Shown in pieces: positions 9,032 through 18,929 of a stretch of 64,000 nt of DNA; the first letter of the stretch is position 1, and each line of letters begins with the position of its first letter. This DNA comes from an uncultured Croceitalea sp. (GTDB lineage Bacteria; Bacteroidota; Bacteroidia; Flavobacteriales; Flavobacteriaceae). The translations under genes were made by a program, and so were the position numbers. The notes under the pieces are model-generated. The model was given only the letters and a program-made list of their open reading frames with translations. It searched no databases and was not told where the DNA came from. The stretch is from contig CANMOV010000002.1 in the NCBI GenBank assembly GCA_947499565.1, forward strand, positions 703,229-767,228, written 5' to 3'.

Positions 9032-9892
9032 CTAGCTTCTAACGGGTTGATTGGTAATTAAATCTATATAGAGATTAACTTTGCTTTTTAAATCTCGGCG
9101 ATGAGATATAAAATCTAGAAAACCATTTTCTTTTAAGAACTCTGATGTTTGAAAACCATCGGGTAAATCCTTGCCTGTTGTATCTTTCACAATTCTTGGC
9201 CCCGCAAAACCAATTAATGCTCCAGGCTCAGAAATATTAATATCACCTAACATTGCGTAAGAAGCCGTTGTACCGCCAGTAGTTGGGTCTGTACATAATG
9301 AAATGTAAGGAATCTTCGCTTCTGCCAATTGCGCCAATTTTGCAGAAGTTTTTGCAAGCTGCATTAAGGATAAAGCGGCTTCCATCATACGTGCTCCACC
9401 AGATTTTGAAATCATTAAAAATGGAACTTTCTTCTTCTTTGAAACATCGATTGCGCGCGCAATTTTTTCACCTACAACGCTTCCCATGGAACCTCCGATA
9501 AAGCTAAAATCCATACAAGCGATAACAAGATCTTTCCCCATTGATTTTCCAATAGCAGATCGTACTGCATCATTAAGTCCGGTTTTTGCTTTAGCGGCTT
9601 TTAAACGATCAGAATACTTTTTAGTATCCTCAAATTTTAAAGGGTCTTTTGAGTTTAACTTCTCATCAAGCTCTTGGAATTTGTTATCATCAAAAAGAAT
9701 TTCAAAATACTCTTTACTGCCTATACGAACATGATAATCATCTTCAGGACTTACATAAAAATTTTTTGCTAGATCTTCAGATTCAACAATTTTACCCGTA
9801 GGGGACTTATACCAGAGTCCTTTAGGAGTGTCTTTTTTCTCTTCTGTTGCAGTCTGTATTCCCTTTTCCTTTCTTTTAAACCAAGCTGTCAT
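9032..9892 (-). CDS. accD: Acetyl-CoA carboxylase carboxyltransferase subunit beta, lacking zinc-ribbon cysteines
   Basis: A 286-residue subunit of the carboxyltransferase that moves CO2 from biotin to acetyl-CoA, the first step of fatty-acid synthesis. The crotonase-like core is clear: [16 protein letters not shown] and [17 protein letters not shown], then [17 protein letters not shown] and the GFAGPRIV segment. The N-terminal segment aligns with the E. coli zinc ribbon ([12 protein letters not shown], then YVSPEDDYH). However, all four zinc-binding Cys positions are replaced, and there is no Cys before the catalytic core. It is followed closely upstream by fbaA (16 bases), forming a probable two-gene unit. 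Confidence 0.96.
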   Translation of the reverse strand: MTAWFKRKEKGIQTATEEKKDTPKGLWYKSPTGKIVESEDLAKNFYVSPEDDYHVRIGSKEYFEILFDDNKFQELDEKLNSKDPLKFEDTKKYSDRLKAAKAKTGLNDAVRSAIGKSMGKDLVIACMDFSFIGGSMGSVVGEKIARAIDVSKKKKVPFLMISKSGGARMMEAALSLMQLAKTSAKLAQLAEAKIPYISLCTDPTTGGTTASYAMLGDINISEPGALIGFAGPRIVKDTTGKDLPDGFQTSEFLKENGFLDFISHRRDLKSKVNLYIDLITNQPVRS

Positions 9893-9908
9893 AAAAGTAA
9901 ATTTTTAA

Positions 9909-10976
9909 TTAAAGGGTATTAACGTTGTTCAAATCTTCAAAAGCTTTCTTCAATCTGGTTACGAATGTTTTTTCTCCTTCACGCAACCAAACCCTTGGGT
10001 CATAGTATTTTTTATTCGGTGAATCATCACCATCCGGATTACCAATTTGAGATTTTAAGTAGTCAGTTTTAGCTCCCATATAATCTCTAATACCGCTCAT
10101 AAATGCATATTGCAAATCTGTATCAATATTCATTTTTATTACCCCATAGCTGATACCTTCACGAATCTCTTCAACTGTAGAACCTGATCCACCATGGAAT
10201 ACAAAATCGATATGATTGTGTTCAACGCCGTATTTTTCAGAGATGTACTCCTGAGAATTTTTTAAGATTTTTGGAGTTAGTTTAACATTACCCGGTTTAT
10301 AAACACCGTGTACATTACCAAAAGCCGCGGCAATTGTAAATTGTGGACTTACTTTGCTTAACTCTTCGTAAGCATAAGCTACTTCTTCAGGTTGTGTATA
10401 TAATTTAGAATCATCAACATCGGTATTGTCTACGCCATCTTCTTCACCACCAGTTATACCTAACTCAATCTCTAAAGTCATACCCATTTTGCTCATACGC
10501 TCAAGGTAATTTTTACAAATTTCAATATTTTCTTCAATAGGCTCCTCAGAAAGATCAATCATATGAGAACTGAACAAAGACTTTCCAGTTTCCGCATAAT
10601 GCTTTTCACTTGCATCCAATAAACCATCTATCCAGGGCAATAATTTCTTTGCGCAATGATCCGTATGTAAGATAACAGGTACTCCATATGCTTCAGCTAG
10701 GGTATGTACATGTTTTGCTCCGGCTACAGCCCCAGCAATAGCAGCTTTTTGGCCATCGTTTCCTAAGCCCTTACCTGCATTAAATTGTGCACCTCCATTA
10801 GAAAATTGAATAATAACAGGGGCATTTAAATCTCTTGCAGTTTCTAAAACACCATTTATGGTATCTGAGCCTATAACATTAACAGCTGGCAAAGCATAGT
10901 TGTTTGCCTTTGCATGATTAAAAATAGTTTGTACTTCTTTACCGGTTGCTACACCCGGCTTAATACTGTGAGACAT
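9909..10976 (-). CDS. fbaA: Class II fructose-bisphosphate aldolase
   Basis: A 355-residue zinc-dependent aldolase that splits or forms fructose 1,6-bisphosphate in glycolysis and gluconeogenesis. Family motifs are ALPAVNVIGSDTIN near 28, the zinc-binding LHTDHCAKKLLPW near 107, LEIELGITGGEEDGV near 177, VHGVYKPGNVKL near 228 and the FHGGSGS phosphate loop near 264. The length is that of the E. coli-type class IIA enzyme. It lies just upstream of accD in the same direction. Confidence 0.97.
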   Translation of the reverse strand: MSHSIKPGVATGKEVQTIFNHAKANNYALPAVNVIGSDTINGVLETARDLNAPVIIQFSNGGAQFNAGKGLGNDGQKAAIAGAVAGAKHVHTLAEAYGVPVILHTDHCAKKLLPWIDGLLDASEKHYAETGKSLFSSHMIDLSEEPIEENIEICKNYLERMSKMGMTLEIELGITGGEEDGVDNTDVDDSKLYTQPEEVAYAYEELSKVSPQFTIAAAFGNVHGVYKPGNVKLTPKILKNSQEYISEKYGVEHNHIDFVFHGGSGSTVEEIREGISYGVIKMNIDTDLQYAFMSGIRDYMGAKTDYLKSQIGNPDGDDSPNKKYYDPRVWLREGEKTFVTRLKKAFEDLNNVNTL

Positions 10977-11030
10977 ATTTTGTTAGTTAGAGGTTTAAAA
11001 CAAGAAACAAAAGTAATAAAATAATTAGGC

Positions 11031-13667
11031 TTAGAAAGGATAATTAATTCCTATGTTAAATACGGATTCATTAAGGTTAAAATCGGTAAACCACCTTTTA
11101 GAATCAATATTGGCAGGGTTATGTGTTTTAAAACCCAAATCAAATCTAAAAATGAAATAACTTAAATCATATCTAAGGCCAAAACCCGTTCCTAATGCAA
11201 TATCTGTAAGAGAGTCAAAACCATTAAAAGTAGCTTCTGGATCATCTACATTGTCAAAAACATTCCAAATATTTCCAGCATCGGCAAAAAGAGCTCCTTT
11301 TATATCTCCTACAATTGGAAAGCGATATTCTAGGTTAAAGCCTAGTTTAAAGTTTGCTTCATTAAAATCGTTTACATTTTCTGTTCTTCCAGGACCTAAA
11401 GAATATACTTGCCAGGCTCGGTTATCATTTGCCCCTCCACCAAAATAACTTCTTACAAAAGGAATACTATTAGAATTGCCGTATGGAACAGCAAGGCCAA
11501 ATAGACTTCTAAAAGCTATAACATTCTCCCTACCTAAATCCCAATGTTTTATATATTCTAAATCTGTTTTTACATATTGCGAATACGGTATGCCATAAAC
11601 TAGCTCTTGCCCTTCATCATTTGTATTAAAAGGGATAAAGCTGGCAAAAGCAGCTAAAAGATTTCCAGCACTTTCTAATTTTAAGCGATATTGGTAAAAA
11701 CTGTTATCATTTGTATCGGCACGATTATTTTTTTGAAATGTGAAATTAGAAGAAAAAATAAGGTTGTTTTCTGTGATACGATTTCTACGTTCATCAATAC
11801 TTCTTACTTGACGAACTATTTCGTCATTTGCATCTGTGGTTCCATTTAAGATTGCTTGTATAAAACCCTGTGTGCCATCAGGTGTGTTTGGATTACCATC
11901 AGGTAATCTTAATACGGGGTTTGGATTGTCATTTGAACTTGTAAAAAAAGATGCTAATTCTGGAAAATTTTCAGGGCCATCAGCAGGATTTTCTATAAAA
12001 CCGTCGAAAGCATCAGCAATACCATCCAAGTTTGTGTAGGTATTATTGTATACCCTAAAGAAGTTCTCTGCATTTGTATTTCTTACAAACTCAATATCTA
12101 TTAATTCTAATGTGTTTTTTACAAAATCCGTAGGGGCCCAACTATAAGCTAAAGTAGTGTTTAATACTTGCCTATCTAAGCCTATATTTTGTTGAAAATT
12201 TGTACCAATAGATAATCTTGTACTTGGAACCATGTAATATGGTATCACTCTTTCCGTATTTATTGGAAACCATATTCGTGGGAAAGTTAGGTTTATGTCT
12301 CCACCAATCTCAGAAGTAAACGTCTCTTCCGATAAAGATTGGTCACTTAGAATACCTATGGAGCCTCTAACAGAAAAGCTTAGTGTCTCGGCTCCTCCAA
12401 AAACATTTCTAGCAAAAACAGAACCACTTAGAGCAGTACCAACAACTTGAATATCTGATCTTGAAACATCAAAATCTAATCCCAAAGAATATTTAGATCT
12501 TGCAGCTAGGTAAATATTGGTAATTAAGCGAGATTGGATAGTATCTTGATTAAAATCAATATTTGGGTACTTAAAGGTGTTTAAGTTGGTTATTTGCCGT
12601 TGAGTTCGGATACGATCTAGGTCTCTGTAAATGCTATCTTTCTCAAAAAAAATAGCATCTGTTAACGCTTCTGGTTTGTATCGTAATTTGTTTTTAAAGA
12701 AGATGGTATAACCCTCATGATCTATTGATTGTAATGAATCCTTATCCTGGTTGAAAATATAATCTGCATAAATATTTATTTTTTCAAAACGGTGTACTTT
12801 ATACTCTTGCGAAGTTGTATTATCGTTTGTCGCAACAAAATTTTTAATGTTCATTTGAACATCCATTTTTTGATCATCTTTTAACTTGGTGGTATCCCTT
12901 AAAATGTCATAGCTAATAGAGCTCTCTTGAAAATTGTAAACGCCAGAGTTTCTAAAAATTGAAGTTAAACGTTGTCGTTCTTTATTAAAATTAGTTAAGT
13001 CGAATTGTTCCTTCTGCTTTACAAAAGAATTTTCAGTATTTAAAAGATAAAGTGAGTCTAAGTCTGAAGCTAAAATATTTGTTGATAAAGTATCTACAAA
13101 ATATGGTTTGCCTAGGGTAATGTTATAATCAATTTCGGCTCTTTTCTTCCGTTTCTTTGGAAGAATAGCGTAGGCGGCTGTATTGTTAAAATAGCCTTTG
13201 CTACCATAATAAGCTTGTAAGCGTTCTACAGATTTTCTCGTTTTTGAAGTATCTATTATTGTTGGAGGTTCCCCCACACGTTTTAAAAAGTTACTATAGC
13301 CTTTTACAACAAAAGACTGTCCCAAGCGATTAACTTGTTTTTTAGATAAAAATGAGTTTAATCGCTTTTCTCTTTTCTCATTTTTTTGCAGCCAATTTTG
13401 GTAAGAAGAATCAGGATTTTCTTTAGCCAGGTTGTATAGGTTTAACCGCAATGGATAACCTAAAATGCTAGTGTTAGGTTTTTGTGAGATTAGGTTTTTA
13501 ACCTCATCTTTACTCACTTTTATACTATCTGTATAAATTGTATTCTTAGTAAGTAAAAATTCCTCGTCACTTACTTTTTTAATTGTATTACAAGAAGATA
13601 AGATAAGCAGAAGCAAGAATACCCCTATTTTTGCTCTGAATTTACCAAGAACGTTTATTATCTTCAT
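11031..13667 (-). CDS. tamL: TamL-like BamA-family outer-membrane lipoprotein
   Basis: An 878-residue outer-membrane assembly protein. The start is placed at MKIINVLGKF, because this gives a proper lipoprotein signal (hydrophobic LLLLILSSC, Cys at about residue 26). A longer reading from 13703 would run into the divergent gene. POTRA-like segments follow (about 60-370), then a C-terminal 16-stranded barrel with the conserved BamA/D15 ending GTGFGLRYDLSYFIFRFDLG and a terminal Phe. Lipidated BamA paralogues in Bacteroidota are called TamL and are thought to act with a TamB-like partner. None is seen next to it here. Confidence 0.9.
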   Translation of the reverse strand: MKIINVLGKFRAKIGVFLLLLILSSCNTIKKVSDEEFLLTKNTIYTDSIKVSKDEVKNLISQKPNTSILGYPLRLNLYNLAKENPDSSYQNWLQKNEKREKRLNSFLSKKQVNRLGQSFVVKGYSNFLKRVGEPPTIIDTSKTRKSVERLQAYYGSKGYFNNTAAYAILPKKRKKRAEIDYNITLGKPYFVDTLSTNILASDLDSLYLLNTENSFVKQKEQFDLTNFNKERQRLTSIFRNSGVYNFQESSISYDILRDTTKLKDDQKMDVQMNIKNFVATNDNTTSQEYKVHRFEKINIYADYIFNQDKDSLQSIDHEGYTIFFKNKLRYKPEALTDAIFFEKDSIYRDLDRIRTQRQITNLNTFKYPNIDFNQDTIQSRLITNIYLAARSKYSLGLDFDVSRSDIQVVGTALSGSVFARNVFGGAETLSFSVRGSIGILSDQSLSEETFTSEIGGDINLTFPRIWFPINTERVIPYYMVPSTRLSIGTNFQQNIGLDRQVLNTTLAYSWAPTDFVKNTLELIDIEFVRNTNAENFFRVYNNTYTNLDGIADAFDGFIENPADGPENFPELASFFTSSNDNPNPVLRLPDGNPNTPDGTQGFIQAILNGTTDANDEIVRQVRSIDERRNRITENNLIFSSNFTFQKNNRADTNDNSFYQYRLKLESAGNLLAAFASFIPFNTNDEGQELVYGIPYSQYVKTDLEYIKHWDLGRENVIAFRSLFGLAVPYGNSNSIPFVRSYFGGGANDNRAWQVYSLGPGRTENVNDFNEANFKLGFNLEYRFPIVGDIKGALFADAGNIWNVFDNVDDPEATFNGFDSLTDIALGTGFGLRYDLSYFIFRFDLGFKTHNPANIDSKRWFTDFNLNESVFNIGINYPF

Positions 13668-13692
13668 TGAGGTCAAAATTACATGATTTAAC

Positions 13693-14418
13693 ATGGTTAG
13701 CAAAAACCAACTGAAACTGATTAAGAGCTTACATCAAAAAAAGTACCGAAATGAACACGGACTTTTTTTTGTAGAAGGTTTAAAAGCAGTGAAAGAGCTT
13801 TTAAATTCCGATATAAGTTTATTTAAAGTTTTTTCAACTAATCCGATTAGTACAGAATTTAATGATATTGAACATGAAGAAATAGAGGAGGTAGACCTTA
13901 AAAAGATTAGTGCACTGCATAGACCGAATGGTGTTTTAGGTGTTTTTAAAACCCCAAAGCCCAAACGAATTGATTTTGACGATTGGGTTGTTGTTCTAGA
14001 TGATATTAGAGATCCAGGTAATATGGGAACTATTATTAGACTTTGTGACTGGTTTGGAATAAAAAACTTGGTCTGTTCTAAAGAAAATGTAGATTGTTAC
14101 AATCCAAAAGTCCTCCAGGCTACAATGGGCTCAATAGCAAGGGTAAATATTTCTTATACGAATTTAGAAGACTTTATAACTATGACCCCGTTGCCTATCT
14201 ATGGTACTTTTATGAATGGAGATTCCATCTATAGCGCAGAACTTCCAAAAGCTGGAATACTAATAATTGGGAACGAAGGAAATGGGATATCTCCTAAAAT
14301 AGAGGAGTTAATAGAAAAAAGAGTTACAATACCTCAATTTGGCAGTCCATCTACAGAAAGTTTAAATGCGGCAACCGCAACGGCTATAGTACTTGGAGAA
14401 ATAAGAAGTAGAGGCTAA
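13693..14418 (+). CDS. TrmH/SpoU-family rRNA or tRNA 2'-O-methyltransferase
   Basis: A 241-residue RNA ribose methyltransferase. An N-terminal substrate-binding segment (KKYRNEHGLFFVEGLKAVKE) precedes the SPOUT domain. Motif 1 is LDDIRDPGNMGTIIRLCDW near 102, motif 2 LIIGNEGNGIS near 191 and motif 3 IPQFGSPSTESLNAATA near 213, which together build the knotted SAM site. It resembles the RlmB/TsnR branch, but the target nucleotide cannot be told from sequence. Only 25 bases separate its ATG from the divergent tamL ATG. It converges on porT with 9 bases between stops. Confidence 0.9.
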   Translation: MVSKNQLKLIKSLHQKKYRNEHGLFFVEGLKAVKELLNSDISLFKVFSTNPISTEFNDIEHEEIEEVDLKKISALHRPNGVLGVFKTPKPKRIDFDDWVVVLDDIRDPGNMGTIIRLCDWFGIKNLVCSKENVDCYNPKVLQATMGSIARVNISYTNLEDFITMTPLPIYGTFMNGDSIYSAELPKAGILIIGNEGNGISPKIEELIEKRVTIPQFGSPSTESLNAATATAIVLGEIRSRG

Positions 14419-14427
14419 TTTTTTTGA

Positions 14428-15123
14428 CTATTCAAAAGTCAGATTGATGAAAATTCCCCGCGTTCTGGCAGCAAGAAGGTTTCCAGTCCAAGGGCTATTT
14501 GGGTCATCATCTGGAACTAACTCATTTGTTAAAGCAAAAACGCCTCGTATAGATGGTGTAAACTTGAAAAATTCTGTGTAAAAGTCAATACCAAATCCAA
14601 GTTCATAACCATAAACATTTTTTTTCATTCTAAAGGTACCACTGCTATTGTCATCTAAACTATCTTCATTTGCACCTAAATTAATTGCGGCATAACCCCC
14701 ACCAATAATAAAAGGTTTAATATTATTAAAGCGTTTGGTACTAAGTTTTAGAAGTAAGGGAAATCGAATGTAAGTAGATCTTACCTCCCTGATAGCGTCA
14801 TTTTCAGATGTAAAACCAGGAAAACCAAGAATGCGCTGCGAATACAATAAACCAGGTTCAAATCTTACATCTGCAAATTCATTAATTCGCATTTCGCCAA
14901 TTAAGCCAACATTAAACCCATAAGTTTTATCAATAAGAATGTCTTGGCCAATATCATTTTCATATTCAAATTGAAAATCATATTGATTTACCCCTAAGTA
15001 GTACCCCCAATTTAAAAGGGCTTTATCTTCATTTTGAAGATTAATAATTGGATCTTTTCGAAACTGTGCTAGAAGACTGTTTGTAGCCATTACTATGACT
15101 AGCAAGACAAGTAAGTTTTTCAT
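14428..15123 (-). CDS. porT: Type IX secretion protein PorT (outer-membrane beta-barrel)
   Basis: A 231-residue outer-membrane protein with a signal peptide ending near residue 19 (NSLLAQ). It then shows alternating strands of an 8-stranded barrel, such as WGYYLGVNQYDFQFEY and TYGFNVGLIGEMRINEFADV. It ends in GIFINLTFE with an aromatic near the C-terminus. PorT is needed for T9SS secretion and gliding in Bacteroidota. The ubiE-porT pairing, in the same direction with four bases between them, is a recurrent flavobacterial arrangement and supports the call over a generic outer-membrane barrel. Confidence 0.8.
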   Translation of the reverse strand: MKNLLVLLVIVMATNSLLAQFRKDPIINLQNEDKALLNWGYYLGVNQYDFQFEYENDIGQDILIDKTYGFNVGLIGEMRINEFADVRFEPGLLYSQRILGFPGFTSENDAIREVRSTYIRFPLLLKLSTKRFNNIKPFIIGGGYAAINLGANEDSLDDNSSGTFRMKKNVYGYELGFGIDFYTEFFKFTPSIRGVFALTNELVPDDDPNSPWTGNLLAARTRGIFINLTFE

Positions 15124-15127
15124 TTAT

Positions 15128-15856
15128 TTATTTTGACGCTACGTATATAGTTGCAACCCCAAATGTTTGAGGTTTATTCTCTATACCTATAAACCCAATT
15201 TTGGTCAAAATATTGTTGAAAGCTTTGCCATGCGGAAAGATTGCGGCAGATTCTGAAAGATAATTGTAAGCAACCTTGTCTTTTGAAAATAACTTACCTA
15301 TGGTTGGTAAGATGTATTTAGTATAAATCCTATAACCTTGCTTAAAAGGTGTTTTTGTTGGTACAGATGTTTCGAGTATTGCTAAAGTCCCTTTAGGAGC
15401 CAAAACCCTATAAATTTCTTCAAGCCCTTTTTCTAAATTTTCAAAATTTCTAACCCCAAAGGCTACTGTGATAGCATCAAAAGAGTTGTCCTCAAAATTT
15501 AGATTTTCACTATCACCAACTATCATTTCAATGGTGTTGTCTAATCTCTTTTCATTTACTTTTTCTATTCCTACCTCCAACATTCCAGTAGAAATATCTA
15601 ACCCCACTATTTTTTTTGCACCTGTTTTTACCATAGCAATTGCTAAATCGCCAGTACCTGTTGCAATGTCCAAGATAGCATTAGGTTTAGCATTACCTAC
15701 CAATTTTACTACCCTTTTACGCCATTTAGTGTCTATACCTAAAGAAATTACTCTATTTAAACCGTCATAATTTTTGGAAATAGCATCAAACATTTTAGTC
15801 ACTTGAGCCTTTTTACCCAAATCAGAATTTTTATACGGAATTACTTTTTTTGCCAT
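15128..15856 (-). CDS. ubiE: Demethylmenaquinone methyltransferase
   Basis: A 242-residue SAM-dependent C-methyltransferase for the last step of menaquinone synthesis; ubiquinone is not expected in this lineage. The start is set at [12 protein letters not shown], since the 21 residues upstream in the longer frame are not family-like. Motifs are [19 protein letters not shown] near 21, SAM motif [14 protein letters not shown] near 60, and the family block [20 protein letters not shown] near 130. The ending [10 protein letters not shown] is typical. Its product feeds the quinone pool used by the Na+-NQR encoded in this window. It is immediately upstream of porT. Confidence 0.96.
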   Translation of the reverse strand: MAKKVIPYKNSDLGKKAQVTKMFDAISKNYDGLNRVISLGIDTKWRKRVVKLVGNAKPNAILDIATGTGDLAIAMVKTGAKKIVGLDISTGMLEVGIEKVNEKRLDNTIEMIVGDSENLNFEDNSFDAITVAFGVRNFENLEKGLEEIYRVLAPKGTLAILETSVPTKTPFKQGYRIYTKYILPTIGKLFSKDKVAYNYLSESAAIFPHGKAFNNILTKIGFIGIENKPQTFGVATIYVASK

Positions 15857-16062
15857 TTTGGAAATTGAAATGCAAAGATACAACTTGAGTCTACAGCCAT
15901 ACATATACTTAAGAAGCAAAATAAAATGTGTAATTTTGTCTCAAATTCAGAATCTGTCCCGGTATATGGGTGAAAGTCTTCACTTTTCAACAAACTATCT
16001 CTTTACTCATAGCTGCTCAATTAATAAAAGTTGATTATAGTTAAAAAAATCTTTTTGAGTAA

Positions 16063-17412
16063 ATGAAAATAATCATTGCAGGAGCTGGCGAAGTTGGCTT
16101 TCATCTGGCCAAGCTTTTATCTTACGAATCGCAGGATATCACTTTAATAGATACGGATAAAGAAAGTCTTTCCTATGCGGATAACCATTTAGACATAAGG
16201 GTCTTAAAAGGTGATGCAACTTCGGTATCTGTGCTCCAAGACGCTAATGTTGAAAATTCCGATCTTGTAATTGGTGTTACCTCTTCTGAAACAACAAATT
16301 TAACCTTATGTCTTTTAGCTAAACAACTTGGTAGTAAGAAGACTATTGCTAGAATTTCTAATACTGAATTTGTTGATAACAAAGAACTTATCAAATTTGA
16401 ACAATTAGGGATTGATGAGTTAATATCTCCAGAAGAACTGGCAGCAACAGAAATACAGTTATTATTAAACCAGTCCGCATTTAACGATACCTATGAGTTT
16501 GAAGAAGGTCTTTTAACCATGGTTGGTGTGTTTTTGCCCAAAACTGCTCCTTTTGTGGGTAAAATGGTTAAGGAAGCGGCAAATATTTTCCCTGAACTAC
16601 ATTTTATGCCTATTGCACTGCAACGGATGGGCACGCAATACACGGTTATACCAAGAGGTGATACCATTTTTAAGGAAGGCGACCAATTGTACTTTATTAC
16701 ATCTGCCGAAGGCGTAGATGAGTTATACAAGCTAATTGGGATGAAGAAAAAAGAAATCAAGAATGTTATGATTCTTGGTGGGAGCAAAGTAGGCTGTAAA
16801 ACGGCACATTATCTCTGTAACAAAAGGTTTAATGTAAAGTTGTTCGAGAAGAATAAAGACAAAGCCTTTGATATTGCAGATACGTTACCAAATGCCTTAG
16901 TTATTAATGGAGATGGTCGTAATGTGGAGTTATTAGAAGAAGAGAGTATCGAATCAATGGATGCTTTTATTTCTGTTACTGGAAACTCTGAGACTAATAT
17001 TATGTCTTGTCTTGTGGCAAAATCTAAGGGAATTAAAAAAACCATTGCTTTAGTTGAAAACATGGATTATTTTCAACTTTCACAATCTATAGGTATTGAT
17101 ACTTTAATTAATAAAAAGCTATTAGCAGCAAATAATATATTCAGATATATAAGAAGGGGAGAAGTCTTGGCTTTAACCCGATTGATTAATCTAAATGCTG
17201 AAATTTTAGAGTTTGAAGTAAAGCCTACATCATTAGTTAATGGAGAAATTATTAAAGAGCTCGATTTTCCACGTGATGCTATTATAGGAGGAGTAATTAG
17301 GGACGGAAAAGGAATAATCGCTTTAGGGGACTTTCAAATTTTGCAGGGAGATAAAGTAGTTGTCTGTTGTCTTCCAAAAGCAATTTCAAAAATTGAAAAA
17401 CTGTTTTTATAA
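16063..17412 (+). CDS. trkA: Trk potassium uptake regulatory subunit TrkA
   Basis: A 449-residue cytoplasmic NAD(H)-binding regulator of the TrkH potassium channel. It has two tandem RCK modules. The first Rossmann motif, GAGEVGFHLAKLLS, begins at about residue 6. The second, ILGGSKVGCKTAHYL, is near 230. Each is followed by an RCK-C domain (about 140-225 and 370-449). The two-module length is that of classical TrkA. Its stop overlaps the trkH start by one base (TAATG), so the two are translationally coupled. Confidence 0.97.
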   Translation: MKIIIAGAGEVGFHLAKLLSYESQDITLIDTDKESLSYADNHLDIRVLKGDATSVSVLQDANVENSDLVIGVTSSETTNLTLCLLAKQLGSKKTIARISNTEFVDNKELIKFEQLGIDELISPEELAATEIQLLLNQSAFNDTYEFEEGLLTMVGVFLPKTAPFVGKMVKEAANIFPELHFMPIALQRMGTQYTVIPRGDTIFKEGDQLYFITSAEGVDELYKLIGMKKKEIKNVMILGGSKVGCKTAHYLCNKRFNVKLFEKNKDKAFDIADTLPNALVINGDGRNVELLEEESIESMDAFISVTGNSETNIMSCLVAKSKGIKKTIALVENMDYFQLSQSIGIDTLINKKLLAANNIFRYIRRGEVLALTRLINLNAEILEFEVKPTSLVNGEIIKELDFPRDAIIGGVIRDGKGIIALGDFQILQGDKVVVCCLPKAISKIEKLFL

Positions 17413-18902
17413 TGGGACTTAATCTAAGGATTACTGTTCATATAATGGGTTTATTACTTCTTTGTAATGGGGGTTTTATGCTATTGGCAGCCTTAGTTAG
17501 TGGAATTTATCAAGATGGAGCAACTATAGATATAGCAATGGCTGCTATAGTAACCTTGATGGTTGGTGTCATGGCTATGTTTTACACTAGGGGTCATCGC
17601 AAAGAAATAAAGCGGAAAGAAGGTTATATTATAGTCACTTTTGGTTGGATTGTAATGTCACTTTCTGGCGTGCTTCCATATATTTTTTCTGGGGCTATAC
17701 CTTCGATTACGGATGCATTTTTTGAAACCATTTCGGGATATACTACTACAGGAGCTTCTATTTTAAATGATATTGAAGTTTTACCTAAAGGAATTCTATT
17801 TTGGCGCAGCCTTACCCATTGGATTGGTGGTATGGGAATAATCGTGTTAGCAATCGCTATTTTACCATTATTAGGTATTGGAGGCATGCAACTATTTGCT
17901 GCTGAAGCGCCAGGTCCAGGAGGAGATAAGCTTCATCCAAGAATTACGGATACTGCTAAAAGATTGTGGTTTATTTACGTTGGTTATACAGTTGCAGAGA
18001 CCATTTTGTTAAAGCTTGCTGGAATGTCATTTTTTGATGCCGCTAATCATGCGCTAGCTACGTTATCAACTGGAGGTTTTTCAACTAAGAATGCCAGTGT
18101 TGCATATTGGAATAACCAACCTTTAATCCAATATATCATTATAGTCTTTATGTTCTTGGCAGGGACTAATTTTGTAATAAGCTATTTTGCTTTTACCAAA
18201 AAAATACAACGCGTAATCAAAGATGAGGAGTTTAGAGTATATTCTTTTTTTGTACTAGGATTTACATTAGTTGCCTTTCTAATTGTGTTGCTTCAGGCGG
18301 ATGTTCCTGTTTCCGATTACCATCCGCAAGTATGGGGTAAAACAGAAAGTTCATTTAGACATGCATTGTTTCAAGTTCTTGCTATAATTACAACTACTGG
18401 ATTTGTTACCGCAGATTTTACCAATTGGACACCTTTCTTAACTGTTTTCTTTTTTGGATTGATGTTCTTAGGCGGTTCTGCAGGTTCCACTTCTGGAGGG
18501 ATTAAAGTTATGCGGCATTTACTGATTATTAAGAATGGAATTTTGGAGTTTAAACGAACGCTTCATACCAATGCCATTATCCCAGTTAGGTATAATAACA
18601 AGACGGTGACAGAACATATCGTTTATAATATCATAGCATTCTTTGTATTGTATATGTTGCTTTTTATTATTGGAGCTTTGGTGCTAGCATTTTTGGGCCT
18701 AGATTTTGAATCTGCTGTTGGAGGTGCTGCATCATCATTGGGTAATGTGGGTCCTGCTTTAGGAGATTTAAACCCAGTAGTTAATTTTAGTGAACTACCA
18801 GCATTTGGAAAATGGTGGTGCGGATTCCTAATGCTCCTAGGAAGACTAGAACTATTTACGGTCTTAATTTTATTCACCCCTTTCTTCTGGAAGAGAACTT
18901 AA
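17412..18902 (+). CDS. trkH: Trk potassium uptake channel subunit TrkH
   Basis: A 496-residue inner-membrane channel with about ten hydrophobic segments, built of four pore repeats. Selectivity-filter-like loops are visible: SGYTTTGASI near 113, LSTGGFST near 217, TTTGFVTADF near 330 and SLGNVGPALG near 445. Conserved LTHWIGGMGIIVL and GGSAGSTSGGIKVMRHL segments confirm the family. It forms the transporter with TrkA, encoded directly upstream with a one-base overlap. Confidence 0.97.
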   Translation: MGLNLRITVHIMGLLLLCNGGFMLLAALVSGIYQDGATIDIAMAAIVTLMVGVMAMFYTRGHRKEIKRKEGYIIVTFGWIVMSLSGVLPYIFSGAIPSITDAFFETISGYTTTGASILNDIEVLPKGILFWRSLTHWIGGMGIIVLAIAILPLLGIGGMQLFAAEAPGPGGDKLHPRITDTAKRLWFIYVGYTVAETILLKLAGMSFFDAANHALATLSTGGFSTKNASVAYWNNQPLIQYIIIVFMFLAGTNFVISYFAFTKKIQRVIKDEEFRVYSFFVLGFTLVAFLIVLLQADVPVSDYHPQVWGKTESSFRHALFQVLAIITTTGFVTADFTNWTPFLTVFFFGLMFLGGSAGSTSGGIKVMRHLLIIKNGILEFKRTLHTNAIIPVRYNNKTVTEHIVYNIIAFFVLYMLLFIIGALVLAFLGLDFESAVGGAASSLGNVGPALGDLNPVVNFSELPAFGKWWCGFLMLLGRLELFTVLILFTPFFWKRT

Positions 18903-18929
18903 ACTAAGAAATAGACATCTAAGAATTTC

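Noticed and set aside
13668-13703. Longer tamL reading from 13703
   Set aside because: It overlaps the divergent methyltransferase start and spoils the lipoprotein signal; the start at 13667 fits better.
15920-16062. TAATTTTG upstream of trkA as a promoter
   Set aside because: No -33 TTG at usual spacing; AT-rich DNA gives such matches by chance.
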